A stretch of 27,493 nt of DNA from Chromera velia (GCA_018398765.1 JAHBMJ010001676.1:1-27493), one strand, 5' to 3'. Shown: positions 1 to 9,613, counted from the first letter of the stretch. Notes: a model not told the origin generated them from the letters alone. Made by a program: numbers and translations.

Positions 1-550
1 ACACACACAAATCGATGAAACAAGGAGGTTCTGTCTTTCTTGAGACAAACGGTTCCTTCGCTTGCTGTAAATATATTCATAATCTCTCTTCCTGTAAAAG
101 AAGAATGACAGCTGGAATCTGTGTGAACAGTTTGCTTTTCGACATCTTGAAACTTCTAAGTTTGGCTTCTTTGGGGAACAACTGCTCAATCAAGTCGCGA
201 CGTTTCCACATAAGAAAGTGACTGACCTTTGCATCACTGAACGATCACATTCAATTGCGACAGGAGACTGTATATAGGCGCGCACGGGTATCGCAAGCAT
301 GCCTGACGCGCCGGGCACGGTCGCGGCGGCCCCCATTGCGCCAAGGCCGCACGGACCTCGATCGGGCCGCGGCGCGGGCCCGCGGCGCCGCCGTGACTCG
401 GCCGGCCAGGTTACTGGCCAACCTGGTAACCACCCCCCTATTTCTGGCTGACTACCAAGTTACCAGGATGCACCTAGGGGTGAATGGACGTTCCTCTTTA
501 CAGCCGTCAGCAAGCAATCGATCAACAAGCAATCGATCAATAAGCAAAGT
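1..550. other. Non-coding leader stretch with a GC-rich palindromic island
   Basis: No recognisable gene is visible on either strand. From about 285 to 425 the DNA becomes very GC-rich and full of self-complementary words. Examples are GCGGGCCCGC, and the arms CCAGGTT and AACCTGG separated by a short spacer near 405-425. Flanking DNA is ordinary in composition. The short open frames here have no protein-like features and probably exist because the DNA is GC-rich. Confidence 0.5.
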
Positions 551-554
551 AAGA

Positions 555-1212
555 AGGGACATGAAGAACAGAGGAAGACAGGACAGACGCCTTGTGCATT
601 CCAGAGAGAAAAAGAAATAATGGTATGCGAATTAATGCTGCACTGTGCTGCCTGCACAGTAGAGAAGGAGGGAATGGAAAGAAAGGCATGTGCTCTGCCT
701 CTGCAATCGAGAAAGGGAGAAGGAAAACAGAATGCTGAATGCATGTAACAGAGGGAAGTGGGGAAAAGGTCAAAGGAACGTAAGCTGAGTGCATGGTATG
801 TGAATTAATGCTGCAATGTGCTGCCTGCACAGCAGAGAAGGAGGGGATGGAAAGAAAGGCATGTGCTCTGCCTCTGCAATCGAGAAAGGGAGAAGGAAAA
901 CAGAATGCTGAATGTATGTAACAGAGAGAAGTGGGAAAAAGGTCAAAGGAACGTAAACTGAGCTCACGTGCACTCAGCTTACGTTCCTTTGACCTTTTTC
1001 CTACTTCCCTCTGTTACATGCATTCAGCATTCTGTTTTCCTTCTCCCTTTCTCGATTGTAGAGGCAGAGCACATGCCTTTCTTTCCGTCCCCTCCTTCTC
1101 TGCTGTGCAGGCAGCACATTGCAGCATTAATTCGCATACCATTATTTCTTTTTCTCTCTAGGACGCACAAAGCGTCTGTCTTGTCTTCCTCTGTTCTTCA
1201 TTTCTTCTCATC
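555..1212. mobile_element. Foldback (long inverted repeat) element with internal arm duplication
   Basis: Positions about 561-790 and 967-1201 are inverted copies of each other, about 230 bp per arm. They differ at roughly ten sites, nearly all transitions. The segment between the arms (about 794-966) is a second, direct copy of most of the left arm, so the element reads arm, arm copy, inverted arm. No transposase frame is present, so it would be non-autonomous. The exact ends and any target-site duplication could not be fixed by eye. Short open frames on both strands here are by-products of the repeat. Confidence 0.8.
621..966. repeat. 173-bp direct tandem duplication
   Basis: Two head-to-tail copies begin at 621 and 794, giving a period of 173 bp. 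They differ at about eight positions, seven of them transitions. The duplication lies inside the foldback element and copies its left arm. Confidence 0.85.
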
Positions 1213-2133
1213 CCAAGTCCTGTTGCAATGATTGTCCTGAATGGAAGTGCATCAAACAGATCGCAGCAAGAAAAAACAAGATAAACAGAGAAAAGAAAGG
1301 CAAAGTGATGAGAAATAAGAAAAAAAGAACTGGAGCAAAAGAAAAGAACGAGATGACTGTGTGTGCAACAAGCTGTCAAAGACAGACGCGTAGAACAAAG
1401 CACAGCAAAGAGACGGCAAATAGAATTTGACGACCTCTCCTAGACAGACAGTGGTCAGTCAAGCAGTAAAGCATCACTTAAGGCCAACAAAAGAAACAAT
1501 CATGAATTCAATGTATGGCATTGAATGTGTGTGAACATGAATTAAGAAAATTTATGAAGACAGGTGTGTTCAAGAATATTGAACAAATAGAGAAAAACTC
1601 AGTCTGATTGACTTGAGCATGTAAAAGCACAATCGGCGCAGTATGATCGGATGAGGGGGTAAGAAAGACATGCCCTCCATTTGCGTGCTTAGGCTACAGG
1701 CATCTCTGGAAGCCTGCGGTAAATGTGTGTGAAGTGTATGACTAACACACAGTCGTAAGTGAATGATGCACGCATGTGAGCCATGTACGAAAGCATCCGT
1801 ACATACTGCAGTGCCGTAGTGAGCGATGCATGAAACAGTCTCAAAGCATGCATGCAGAAAAAAATGCATGTACACAAATGCATGTATGTAGAGATATAAT
1901 ACAGATTGATGGAGTCAAATAAGGTAAGAGACTGATGTTCGATGGTTGTGGAGGAAAGTACCTACTCCATACTCCTCTAAAAAATAGGACAAGATAAAAC
2001 GCTGCATGCGTAAAGCTCTGTGATCATATAGTGATTATAAAACTAGGCGTCTGACCAGAAATACACAACTACAAATCTTTCTTAAAGCTAACCTAAACTA
2101 ACCTAGAAACCAACCTAGTTAATTAACCTAGCT
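1213..2133. other. Gene-poor stretch with TGCATG-rich segment
   Basis: I see no supported gene. From about 1840 to 1890 several CATGCATG or TGCATGTA words cluster. Near 2085-2130 variants of the word AACCTAG recur. No tRNA or rRNA is apparent. Confidence 0.4.
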
Positions 2134-2368
2134 CTAGGCGTATCACAGAGAAGAAAAAAAAAAAGAATTTAAGCCCGTCCTCGCTTAATTTTTTTTTTGT
2201 CCAACGATGTTAGGTGATAAACAACTGTTATTCATAGTTGTTCAAGTGTTGCATGAGTGTTGTTTTTATGTTGCACAAGTGTTGCTTAGGTGTTGCGCAA
2301 AAAAAAAAAAGAAAAAAATAATTTCAGCTAATTCTGCTTTACTTTTTTTTTTGCTGTCATACACCTAG
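2134..2368. mobile_element. Small inverted-repeat element (MITE-like)
   Basis: The left end reads CTAGGCGTATCACAG followed by an A tract. The right end is the inverse of CTAGGTGTATGACAG, also followed by an A tract when read inward. The 235-bp interior has no coding frame and several copies of the word AGTGTTGC. The ends resemble those of the larger neighbouring element (CTAGGCGACGCACAG), so the two may be related. ATTAACCT occurs just outside both ends but with a 4-base offset on the left, so a target-site duplication is possible, not shown. Confidence 0.5.
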
Positions 2369-2402
2369 ATTAACCTCCAAAACTAACCTAAGCTAAGTAG
2401 CA

Positions 2403-2410
2403 TTCTCTAG
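2403..2410. repeat. Left 8-bp target-site duplication
   Basis: TTCTCTAG directly precedes the left terminal inverted repeat. The same eight bases in the same orientation directly follow the right one at 4183-4190. The word has T at position 2 and A at position 7, as expected for hAT-superfamily target sites. Confidence 0.8.
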
Positions 2411-2656
2411 CTAGGCGACGCACAGTGGTAAAAAAAAAAAAAAAAAGACCTTTCCAGATTTTTTTTTTCTTTTTTTCTACGAAAGATTTCCTAGAGCACC
2501 TCTTAGAAGTACTTTTAAACTAACTTCCTCGCAAACTTATTACTCAACTCAAAGTTTTCAATATCTTTCAACCCTAGTTTTAACCCTAGTTCTAGTCTTA
2601 GTTATTATTGTACGTTTGTCTCTACTAGTGTCTCTACTAGTGTCTTCACCATTCCA

Positions 2657-3130
2657 TCATCGACTTTGTTGAACACGGACCAACCGATCTTTTTTCCCTT
2701 GTTCAACTGCACTGTCACCAGACTTTTCTCTCTTGTCTTTGCTGTGTCTATTAAAAAAACTAACCATGTCTTCTTGTTTTCCATTCACATTGACTTGCAT
2801 CCGCCCTTTCTTTCTCGTAAATTCTCCAGCCACTTCAGTATCATCCCCACGCGGTATCGACTCGTGCTCTTGGTTGAACACATTTTCATGGCTGGCCGCT
2901 GCATCTGCATCATCACCTTGCTCATCCTCCTTCCCCCCCTCGTCTTCAGCATCTTCATACAATTCTTCAGATGCAAAGCTGTCGACCTGGAAAACATCTT
3001 CCAACTATTCTACTTCGTCAAGAAGACGAAGTGCTCTCTTCTCTACCATCTCATTCCTCCTCCTCTCTTCTTTGGGGAAAAAAGTTTCTGGTTGCACACA
3101 GTGAGAAATGGGGGCAACACATGAGTAAGA
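2657..3130 (-). pseudogene. Broken acidic reading frame inside the hAT-like element
   Basis: One minus-strand frame stays open from about 3130 to its stop at 2657, apart from a single TAG near 3005-3007. The product is protein-like: a basic stretch rich in E and R (KEERRRNEM), then a strongly acidic Asp/Glu-rich segment, then a Lys/Arg-rich C-terminus. It has no ATG at the expected place, and I recognise no family. A very short intron (about 27 nt, GTAGAA to CCAG) would remove the stop and keep the frame, but such a tiny intron is not supported elsewhere in the window. It may be a captured host exon or a relic of an element protein. Confidence 0.3.
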
Positions 3131-3431
3131 CGTACGGCCGGATCCGAGCCCGACTGCAGATTGCCCACCTAAAAGCGGCAAGCGCATGCATTCGGGGGAC
3201 CAGAGGAGTACAAAGGGAGGGCTGGGAGGAAGGAGGAGTAGGCAGTGCGCTGGTCATGACTAAGGGGTAGGAAGTACTTAGCAAATGCCGAAGAAGGCAT
3301 TCGGACGGAGCGTCAAGTATGAGGTCGCATGAGAGAGAGAGCTAGCAGCGAGAGCAGTAACCAGGACAGAAGGAAGAGACGAAAGACGTACAGGCCAGAC
3401 GCTAGGAACAAACCTTAAGTCAATACCCAGG

Positions 3432-3668
3432 TTGCACAGAGTACAAGAGGCGCGCGGCCTCCTTCACTCCATTCTCAATTACGCTCTTCAGCATCTCATT
3501 AGAGCAATTCTCCTGTGTAAGAAGAACCGGCTCGGTACTCCAATGGGGGATGTCTTAGACAGTTGTAGACCGGCCCTTCGTGTGATGAATATCATCCTCA
3601 AGGAAGAGAAGCCAGTCCAGAAAAAACTTGCTCGCTCACTCTCTGAAGCCCTTCTCCATGCAGGCTAG
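3432..3668 (+). CDS. Unassigned short reading frame inside the hAT-like element
   Basis: A 78-codon plus-strand frame predicts a largely helical, moderately basic peptide. It contains runs such as LNYALQHLIRAILL and KKLARSLSEALL. I recognise no family, and there is no promoter or splice evidence. It could be an exon fragment or chance. It is listed only because its composition is more protein-like than that of its neighbours. Confidence 0.15.
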   Translation: MHRVQEARGLLHSILNYALQHLIRAILLCKKNRLGTPMGDVLDSCRPALRVMNIILKEEKPVQKKLARSLSEALLHAG

Positions 3669-4190
3669 ATGGACCAACTGAGTGTGAGAGACGAGGGAGA
3701 CAGAGGGAGTGACCCGGTCCGTCGTTTCACCATTCATGCTAATTGAAAAATGAATGAAGTCTGCGTGTATGGCACTGCACGCAGCGATCATCGCAAAAGG
3801 GGATTACAGGGACGAAGGCGAGCGGGCGGGCGAAGGGAAAAAGGGGCTCTCTTTTGTCCTATACAAAAAGTGACAAGAAGGATGGATGCATGGATGCAGA
3901 CAGAAGAGCAGACAGAGGAGAAGTTCTTTGACTGGCTCTTTGACGATATCTAGGACGATATATATTTCGAAGCTCTAGTCGAAGCTAGTTTTGGTCAATC
4001 CTTTTAAGCGTTTACCAAGCTAAAAGTGAAACTGGGATCCTAGATATGATTCAAACTCTAGTTGAAGCTAGTCATTTAACGTTTATTTTTTTTTACATAT
4101 ACAATAAAACTTTTTTTTAAAAAAAAAAAGAATAGACGTTTTCAGAATTATTATTTTTTTTTTACCACTGTGCGTCGCCTAGTTCTCTAG

Positions 4191-4961
4191 CTATAATTAA
4201 GCAATACTAGATGCATGGGTTTGTAGCTTCGCTCAGTAGTACTAGGTAGATCGAAGTTAGACCCGTGTGTTACGATGAACGTCTTCTTCATAATACTTCA
4301 TAACAAACAGTTAAAACACATAACTCCTCGATCTTCGTAAAAGTTAAATTGAACCTTGAGTTAAACATAATGCCGTGGTAACATAACAATGCAAATGAAG
4401 ATATGTCTTAGTAATGATCAGCAGCTCTATATATAACCAATGAGGGTCCGCTTACACAACTCTGCCAGGGTCCACAAGCTACCACAACCCCCCTAGTTAA
4501 GTGCCGTAGCAGACTGTATAAGTTCTCAGCATTTTAAAGCCATATTTTTCAGCGCGTACGGTCTAAAGCAGCAATGAGAACGTCGGGATTTCTTTATACG
4601 CAATTCTTTATGTGGTTCTCCATGCATCTCTCCACATTTTTTGTGGAAAGAAAATTTAAGAAATTGACAATCTCAACTGAGCACTAATCTAGGCACTAAT
4701 GTGTCGCCGCTGGGGTTTTGACACTTGAAACTCTGTCTGCTTTGTTTCCATTTGTTAGTTGGTTTAAGGTACGTGCTTAGCCTAACTGTACATTCTCGCA
4801 GTCGACGGCTCTGGATCTTGACTCTTCTCTCACTGACAGTCTGACCGCCTCTGATGGCTGTTCCCCTCCCTCTAACAAGGAAACAATTTCCTCCTCCAGA
4901 CCCCCAAATTACATGGACCACTGTCAATCTGTTAAAAGAAGAGTGTCAGTCAGAGCTAGAG
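4191..4961. other. Intergenic, probably 3' flank of the oxidoreductase gene
   Basis: This is AT-rich sequence downstream (minus-strand sense) of the oxidoreductase stop codon. It contains no recognised gene. A clear polyadenylation signal was not identified. The short open frames lack protein-like character. Confidence 0.4.
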
Positions 4962-7413
4962 TCAGACCGCAGCCGTCCCAGTGTCCCTTCCCCCCCCCCG
5001 TTCCCTCCACCTCCCACAGACTTCCTCAAGGAGAGAAAACCCTCTCCCATGGCTGCGGAGGGCCCCTGTCATCTGCACGACTTCCTCTGAACCTTTGGAG
5101 AGGTCACAGAAGGTTCGGAACATCTGCTTGTAAGCCGACGCGTACTCATCACACCAGAATTGTCCGTCCCCCCCCCCCCCTACTGTACGAGCCTCACGAG
5201 GCACTCCCCGGAATCCGAACATCATCTTTCTATTCTCCCCTCCCTCTTTCTCTTCATTGGCCTCCACAACAATCTCATTGGCAAACTCTTTGTGTCCCTT
5301 TGCAAATCGAATTTCCACAGGTACACCCCCTGCGTCCAAACAGACGCGAAGAGAGTTCACCCCTGTGCGTACCACCTCAACAACCTTCAGATCTCCTGAA
5401 GGAAACAGAAAAGAAACAAGGTCACACTCATGACAACAACTGTTGCGGAGAGTCTGCTCCAGATCATCTGGAAGCGGCCCCGGTACAGGTTCGTCACTCA
5501 AGAACACGACTCTCTTCACACGCTGTCTATTTGCCTCAATGAATTTCTTGGCTTCCCTCACTCTTGAATCGAATCTCCGTTGGAACCCCACCATCATGAC
5601 CACACCCGAACCCACTGCCTGTCTCCGCAGCTGTTCAAATTTCGTCAAAGGCTTCTCAACGAGAACAGCCTTCCCGTGCTGCAGACACTCAAGTGCCTGC
5701 CAGTCGTGTTGATCATCAGGGGTGCAGATGTACACCCCTGCCGTTTCCCCGTCTCGAAGAACATCTTTTTCCCAGTCCAGGCCGGACTTGCGAGTAAAAG
5801 GCGGAAGGAGCGAGACACCACCCATCTCACCCGCGTCAACCAAACTCTGCACAAACCCAAACATGTTCTGCCCGAACACGCCCAAACCAACAAATCGAAG
5901 GCCAAAAGGCGCACCGTCGAAGCTCAGCACAGCCCCCCCGGGCCTCCCCACTTCTGCTGTTGTGATTTTGACCACCCGCCTGGTAAGGTTGCTGCGATTG
6001 CAGGCCTCAGCCAGAAGGGCAGTGTTGACGTCATCCTCCTCTCTATTCACTGGCAGAGGGGGGGTTTCTCCCTTTGCTGCTGCCTGTATGCACTGAGCGA
6101 AGAAGGCCATCTCTGCCTCGAAGGCCTCTTTGTATCTTTGGGGAAAGGAGAAGTCTCCATCGGGGAGGGGATGGAGGTCCCTCTGAGGGAAGCCGGTCTC
6201 GAGAAGCTCTGACGCTGTGACGACTTCCAGACGCTGGTCGTACTTTTCTGCAGGGATGGGAGGGACAGAGGAAGGGAACAAACACAGGAAGCATTCACCT
6301 CAGCAAGTCGATCACTCGAGTGCGCGCCATACTTTGAAGTAGGAGACAGTTGCTTCACGAAAAGCGCAGAAGAGGCATGAGAAGCGGATCGGATTGGCCA
6401 AGGAAGGGGAACAGATCGTGCAATTGAGAGAAGTGCGTCAACAGGGAATTCTTCAGATTCTTGATCAGCATTCCCTTCTATCATTTCATTTCAGCCATTC
6501 TCACGATTCTTCTGTGTGCCCTGCAGTCCCGTCCCTCTGGCGGCATTGTGTGTGCACCCGTTCATTGCGACCTGAGAACAATGCCGCCTCCCCCTTTGTT
6601 TTTCCATCCGTTCGTTTCTGTTCTTGTGTTCTGGCAGAGGTTATCCAGGACCCAACTCCCCTCCCTCCTCTTCGATCGTTGCATGTGCTGATCGGATCGG
6701 CTATGTGCCGACTGACCTTTCGGGGGGCTGTGTCTCGAGTTCTCGATCGTCATTGTTCGTCCCCCTTTGAAGGTCAAGTGGGTAACGCTGCGATCCATCA
6801 CCCCAGACTCCTCCCCCAATGCACACACACCCCTTGCAAAGACTTCAACCGGCATCTCGCCGTTCGACAACCAAAGCGCCAAGTTGAACTCATGCACTGT
6901 GCAGTCCGACCAGATGTCACCCAGCTGAGAGAGAATTGATTTCGGAGGAACCGGAAAGTCGCGATTCACCATGTGGACGTGGAGGAAATCCCCCCCCAAC
7001 GAGACGAGACGGCGCTTCACTTTCAGAAAGTCCGGATCGAACCGTTTCATCCACCCCGCGTGAAGCTGCACGCCGTGCTGTCTCGCTATCTCGTAGCACT
7101 CTCTGATTTCCGATACTGTGAACGAGATTGGCTTCTCGCAGTAGATGTGGATGTTTCGCTTTGCAAGCTGTTGGATTAGTGCCTTATGCGAAGCCGTGGG
7201 AGTCGACACCACCGCACCATCTACTGGAGGCAGGTCGTCAAGGGAGCCCACGACAGGGTAACCTTGGGAGAGCAAATCGTTCCGTTTTTCCTCCCACATC
7301 TCAACTATGCAGACAGGCACAACGACGCCGATTGCCTTGACCTGCTCCCACCGCGCCAGCCCCATTCTCCCGCCGCCAATCACGGCGACTCGTGGCAGGC
7401 CTGTCCCACTCAT
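4962..7413 (-). CDS. Tandem two-module Gfo/Idh/MocA-family oxidoreductase, two exons
   Basis: Two minus-strand exons, 7413-6717 and 6247-4962, join in frame to 1,983 nt, giving 660 residues. The ATG at 7413 follows an in-frame stop and lies just before a Rossmann motif. Module 1 (residues about 1-330) has GGGRMG at 13-18, EKP at 93-95, the WMKRFDPDF segment near 121-129 and the catalytic-type pair D170 and H174 (DCTVHEFN). The exon junction falls after TIENSR, before the YDQR block, where inositol 2-dehydrogenase-like proteins are continuous. Module 2 (about 348-660) has GLGVFG at 353-358, EKP at 430-432, GFQRRFD, and H505, but Asn at 501 where Asp is expected. Family members use NAD(P) to oxidise or reduce sugars, inositols and related substrates. 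The actual substrate is unknown. Single-module relatives are about 330-350 residues, so this is a full duplication and fusion. No targeting peptide is obvious. Confidence 0.9.
6248..6716 (-). other. Spliceosomal intron (469 nt) of the oxidoreductase gene
   Basis: On the minus strand the donor reads AAAG then GTCAGT, with the intron starting at 6716. The acceptor is a long pyrimidine tract ending CCCTGCAG, with the exon resuming at 6247. Splicing inserts in phase 1 and joins TIENSRHSPPK to EKYDQR. This restores the conserved Gfo/Idh/MocA block and keeps the downstream frame open to the stop at 4962. Confidence 0.88.
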
Positions 7414-7960
7414 CTTCGTTCAACGTCTCAAGGAATCTATTAAGCTCTCCTCCTCATTCGAAACTGGTGCCTGGAGGCATGGATCACGTGTCAACCCTTA
7501 CTGGAACACACTCTAGGTCCCCACGGTCACAGGTCACGCGGGCCGTGTTATGGAACTCGAAACCATGCAAGTACGTTTCGCTTCAGAAGAAGACAGCTAC
7601 GGGGAGACGGCAGGTGGCGGCAACTATGACTGCCGGCCGCCGTCACGACCCACCATGCATGCACCGCCCGGTACTGCCCGGGCCGCGGGCCCCCCGCATG
7701 CATGGCCCAAGGGAAGGGGACTGGAAAGGAATTGGACCCACGGGGCAGAATTGCGTTCAAAAGGCCGAGAGGGCCACTCCGGGGCGCCGGCCGGGGTGCA
7801 ATACATGCACGCATGCAAAGCCCCGCCTGGCCCCGCAAAGCAGAAACGATTACGAATCACTCAAAGAACTGCCTTCTAGGGATAAACCGTTACAGCCTCT
7901 TGCCACTAACATGCACGTGCGGTCGTCTCGAATCGGAAAAAATCAATCGCGGCGCGCTTA
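7414..7960 (-). promoter_or_regulatory. Probable 5' flank of the oxidoreductase gene with TGCATGCA-type sites
   Basis: About 240-290 bp upstream of the ATG, CCATGCATGC (7653-7662) and its exact inverse (7696-7705) bracket a 33-bp almost purely G/C core. A further CATGCACGCATGCA run lies near 7804-7817. TGCATGCA is a known target word of ApiAP2 transcription factors in apicomplexans. A regulatory role here is inferred from position and symmetry only, because the same word is frequent throughout the window. No gene is seen on the plus strand. Confidence 0.35.
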
Positions 7961-8192
7961 GCTAGCAATTTGATCGATTCAGAGCCTGAAAGTTTGAGTC
8001 TTTGAACCATACTATCTAAACCTTCAGAATGACTGCCTGCGCTGAGCTCAGACAGCCCTGATAGGCCGTCTGGGGTCTTATGTATGACCTTCCCCAGATG
8101 GTCCTTACGGACCGCCTGCAGCACCCCAGGCAGTCAGGGGGTCTTTCTACATTCTCCCTATAGTATGAAAAATATTGAAAAAAATTTAAAAA
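7961..8192. other. Repeat-like spacer with CCCCAGGCAG words
   Basis: No gene is seen. The sequence around 8115-8145 contains CCCCAGGCAG, which recurs in the hairpin cluster at 10033-10175. The two regions may therefore be fragments of one repeat family separated by later insertions. Confidence 0.3.
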
Positions 8193-9412
8193 TACGCAAC
8201 ACGGCGGCGGGTTATACAGGTGTGCATGGACCAATTAGAACCCACCGTCAGACCTTAACCGGCTCAAAAATTTCAAGAGGAAAAGGAACAGCCCTCTGTT
8301 CCCTTTTCCTTCCTGGACTCAAACCAACGACCCTAGGAGACGTCAGTTCACCTCGCTAGACTCTTTCTAGCTGCTTGATGTAGAAAAAACGATTCTCAGA
8401 CTCACAGGGAGTCTAAAGAATGGACGTCTGAGGTCTGACACCTGAAGAGGCCAAAGTGGCCTTCCTGGACTCAGAAGTTCAGAAAGGGCTGTCGTATATC
8501 AATGATGATAAAATACATACCAACACGCTCCATCTGGTCCAGGTAACTTAGTTCCAACAGGGGATAAGGAATGGTTGATGCACTGTGGACTTCAACTGAC
8601 AAGTCTGCTCATGAACAGAAAGATATACTCCAGATAGCGCCCTATGTCAAATTGCCGGAAGGGCTTTTTCCTTCTTGAGCACTTTAAACCTGCAGCCATC
8701 GCACAAAGGTACTGTCCAACACTTATATGCTCCTGTCTGGAGGGAAAGAGCAGGACAGAACTACTTATCGGGGGAGTTGGAGGTCGATTAATACCCCTGA
8801 GACACCAATTCTCCACAACAAGAACACAAAACAATCTCGCCTTCCCACAACTAGCAGACTCACCAGGAACCTATCGGGGGGATGACAACAGACACAGGGC
8901 ATTGGGCAAAATTGCTGGGGATCGATTCTGCGGCCTCCTGGTAGAAAGAAGGAATGTTGCTTTGGAGGCCTGGGAGGTACTTTCCTGACTGGTCCAGACT
9001 GGAGCTGCCAGACACGCCAAAGCAGATCAACTGCGCCACAAGACTTCACCCCGACACAGAGGCAAGCTGTCTAGTACTAGGGGAGTGGAATAATTGTACC
9101 AGTTTGACCATCAGTACTGCTCTACACAACAAGGTAGACAGGAAGGGATGAGAGGACGAAATGACCCTTCTCTATGTGTTGGTGTGCTTTTTGAGCATTC
9201 TGAGCACAATTTCGGGATTTTGAGAGTGGCCCCGGAAAGTTTTGGCCCAAATTCTTGCACCAACGCACTCAGCTGCCTCTGGGGACCAATTTGGTACCTT
9301 TCTGGGCCCTGGGCGCCGCCGGAATCGCGCGGACCGGCTTAACCGGCTCAAAAATTTTAGACCCTTCTAATTGGTCCATGCACATCTGTATAACCACCTT
9401 CCGCGTTGCGTA
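8193..9412. mobile_element. 1.2-kb element with ~48-bp terminal inverted repeats
   Basis: Positions 8193-8240 and 9365-9412 are inverted copies, starting TACGCAAC and sharing the run TGTGCATGGACCAATTAGA, with a handful of mismatches. Just inside each end lies a perfect 20-bp word, CTTAACCGGCTCAAAAATTT (8254-8273 and 9338-9357). It is in direct, not inverted, orientation. No target duplication is apparent. The interior frames on both strands are interrupted and not recognisable, so this is probably a non-autonomous or decayed DNA transposon. Confidence 0.65.
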
Positions 9413-9613
9413 CCTTTATTCTAGGATTTAGTATCTGAATACAATTTTAAAGATTCATTTACAATGCTTCAAATTGAATCAATAAATCAAAATTTTTGTA
9501 TAATTCTAGATATTATTTTATAGAAAAGAATTAAATCAAATTTTCTGAATAATTTTCCTTAAATCTGAAGGCTTACAACCTACTCTGCTGTATTGCAGTT
9601 AACTGGGCAGGCA
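9413..9613. other. AT-rich intergenic stretch
   Basis: AT-rich sequence with no gene or structured repeat that I can support. Confidence 0.3.

Larger units (their letters stand above)
2411..4182. mobile_element. hAT-like DNA transposon, 1,772 bp, probably non-autonomous
   Basis: The ends are perfect 20-bp terminal inverted repeats, CTAGGCGACGCACAGTGGTA at 2411-2430 and its inverse at 4163-4182. Each is followed inward by an A or T tract. Identical 8-bp flanks (TTCTCTAG at 2403-2410 and 4183-4190) form a target-site duplication. Eight-base duplications with T at 2 and A at 7 are typical of the hAT superfamily, so that assignment is a family-level inference. No transposase is recognisable. The interior holds a broken acidic reading frame on the minus strand and short unassigned frames, so it may have captured host sequence or be a relic. 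Confidence 0.75.

Noticed and set aside
2560-2620. Interstitial telomere repeats (AACCCTAG words)
   Set aside because: Only two or three imperfect copies at irregular spacing, with no TTTAGGG array.
4913-6212. Long plus-strand frames opposite the oxidoreductase exon 2
   Set aside because: These are antisense shadows of a well-supported coding exon. They lack family motifs and overlap each other in different frames.
8310-8385. A tRNA or tRNA-derived SINE head on the minus strand (GGTTTGAGTCC box-B-like word)
   Set aside because: The box-B-like word is good, but no acceptor stem forms, the anticodon stem has too few pairs, and no convincing A box was found.
8644-8988. A 114-codon plus-strand frame in the 8193-9412 element as a transposase
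   Set aside because: There is no DDE/D-type motif or recognisable domain, and frames of similar length are open on the opposite strand.
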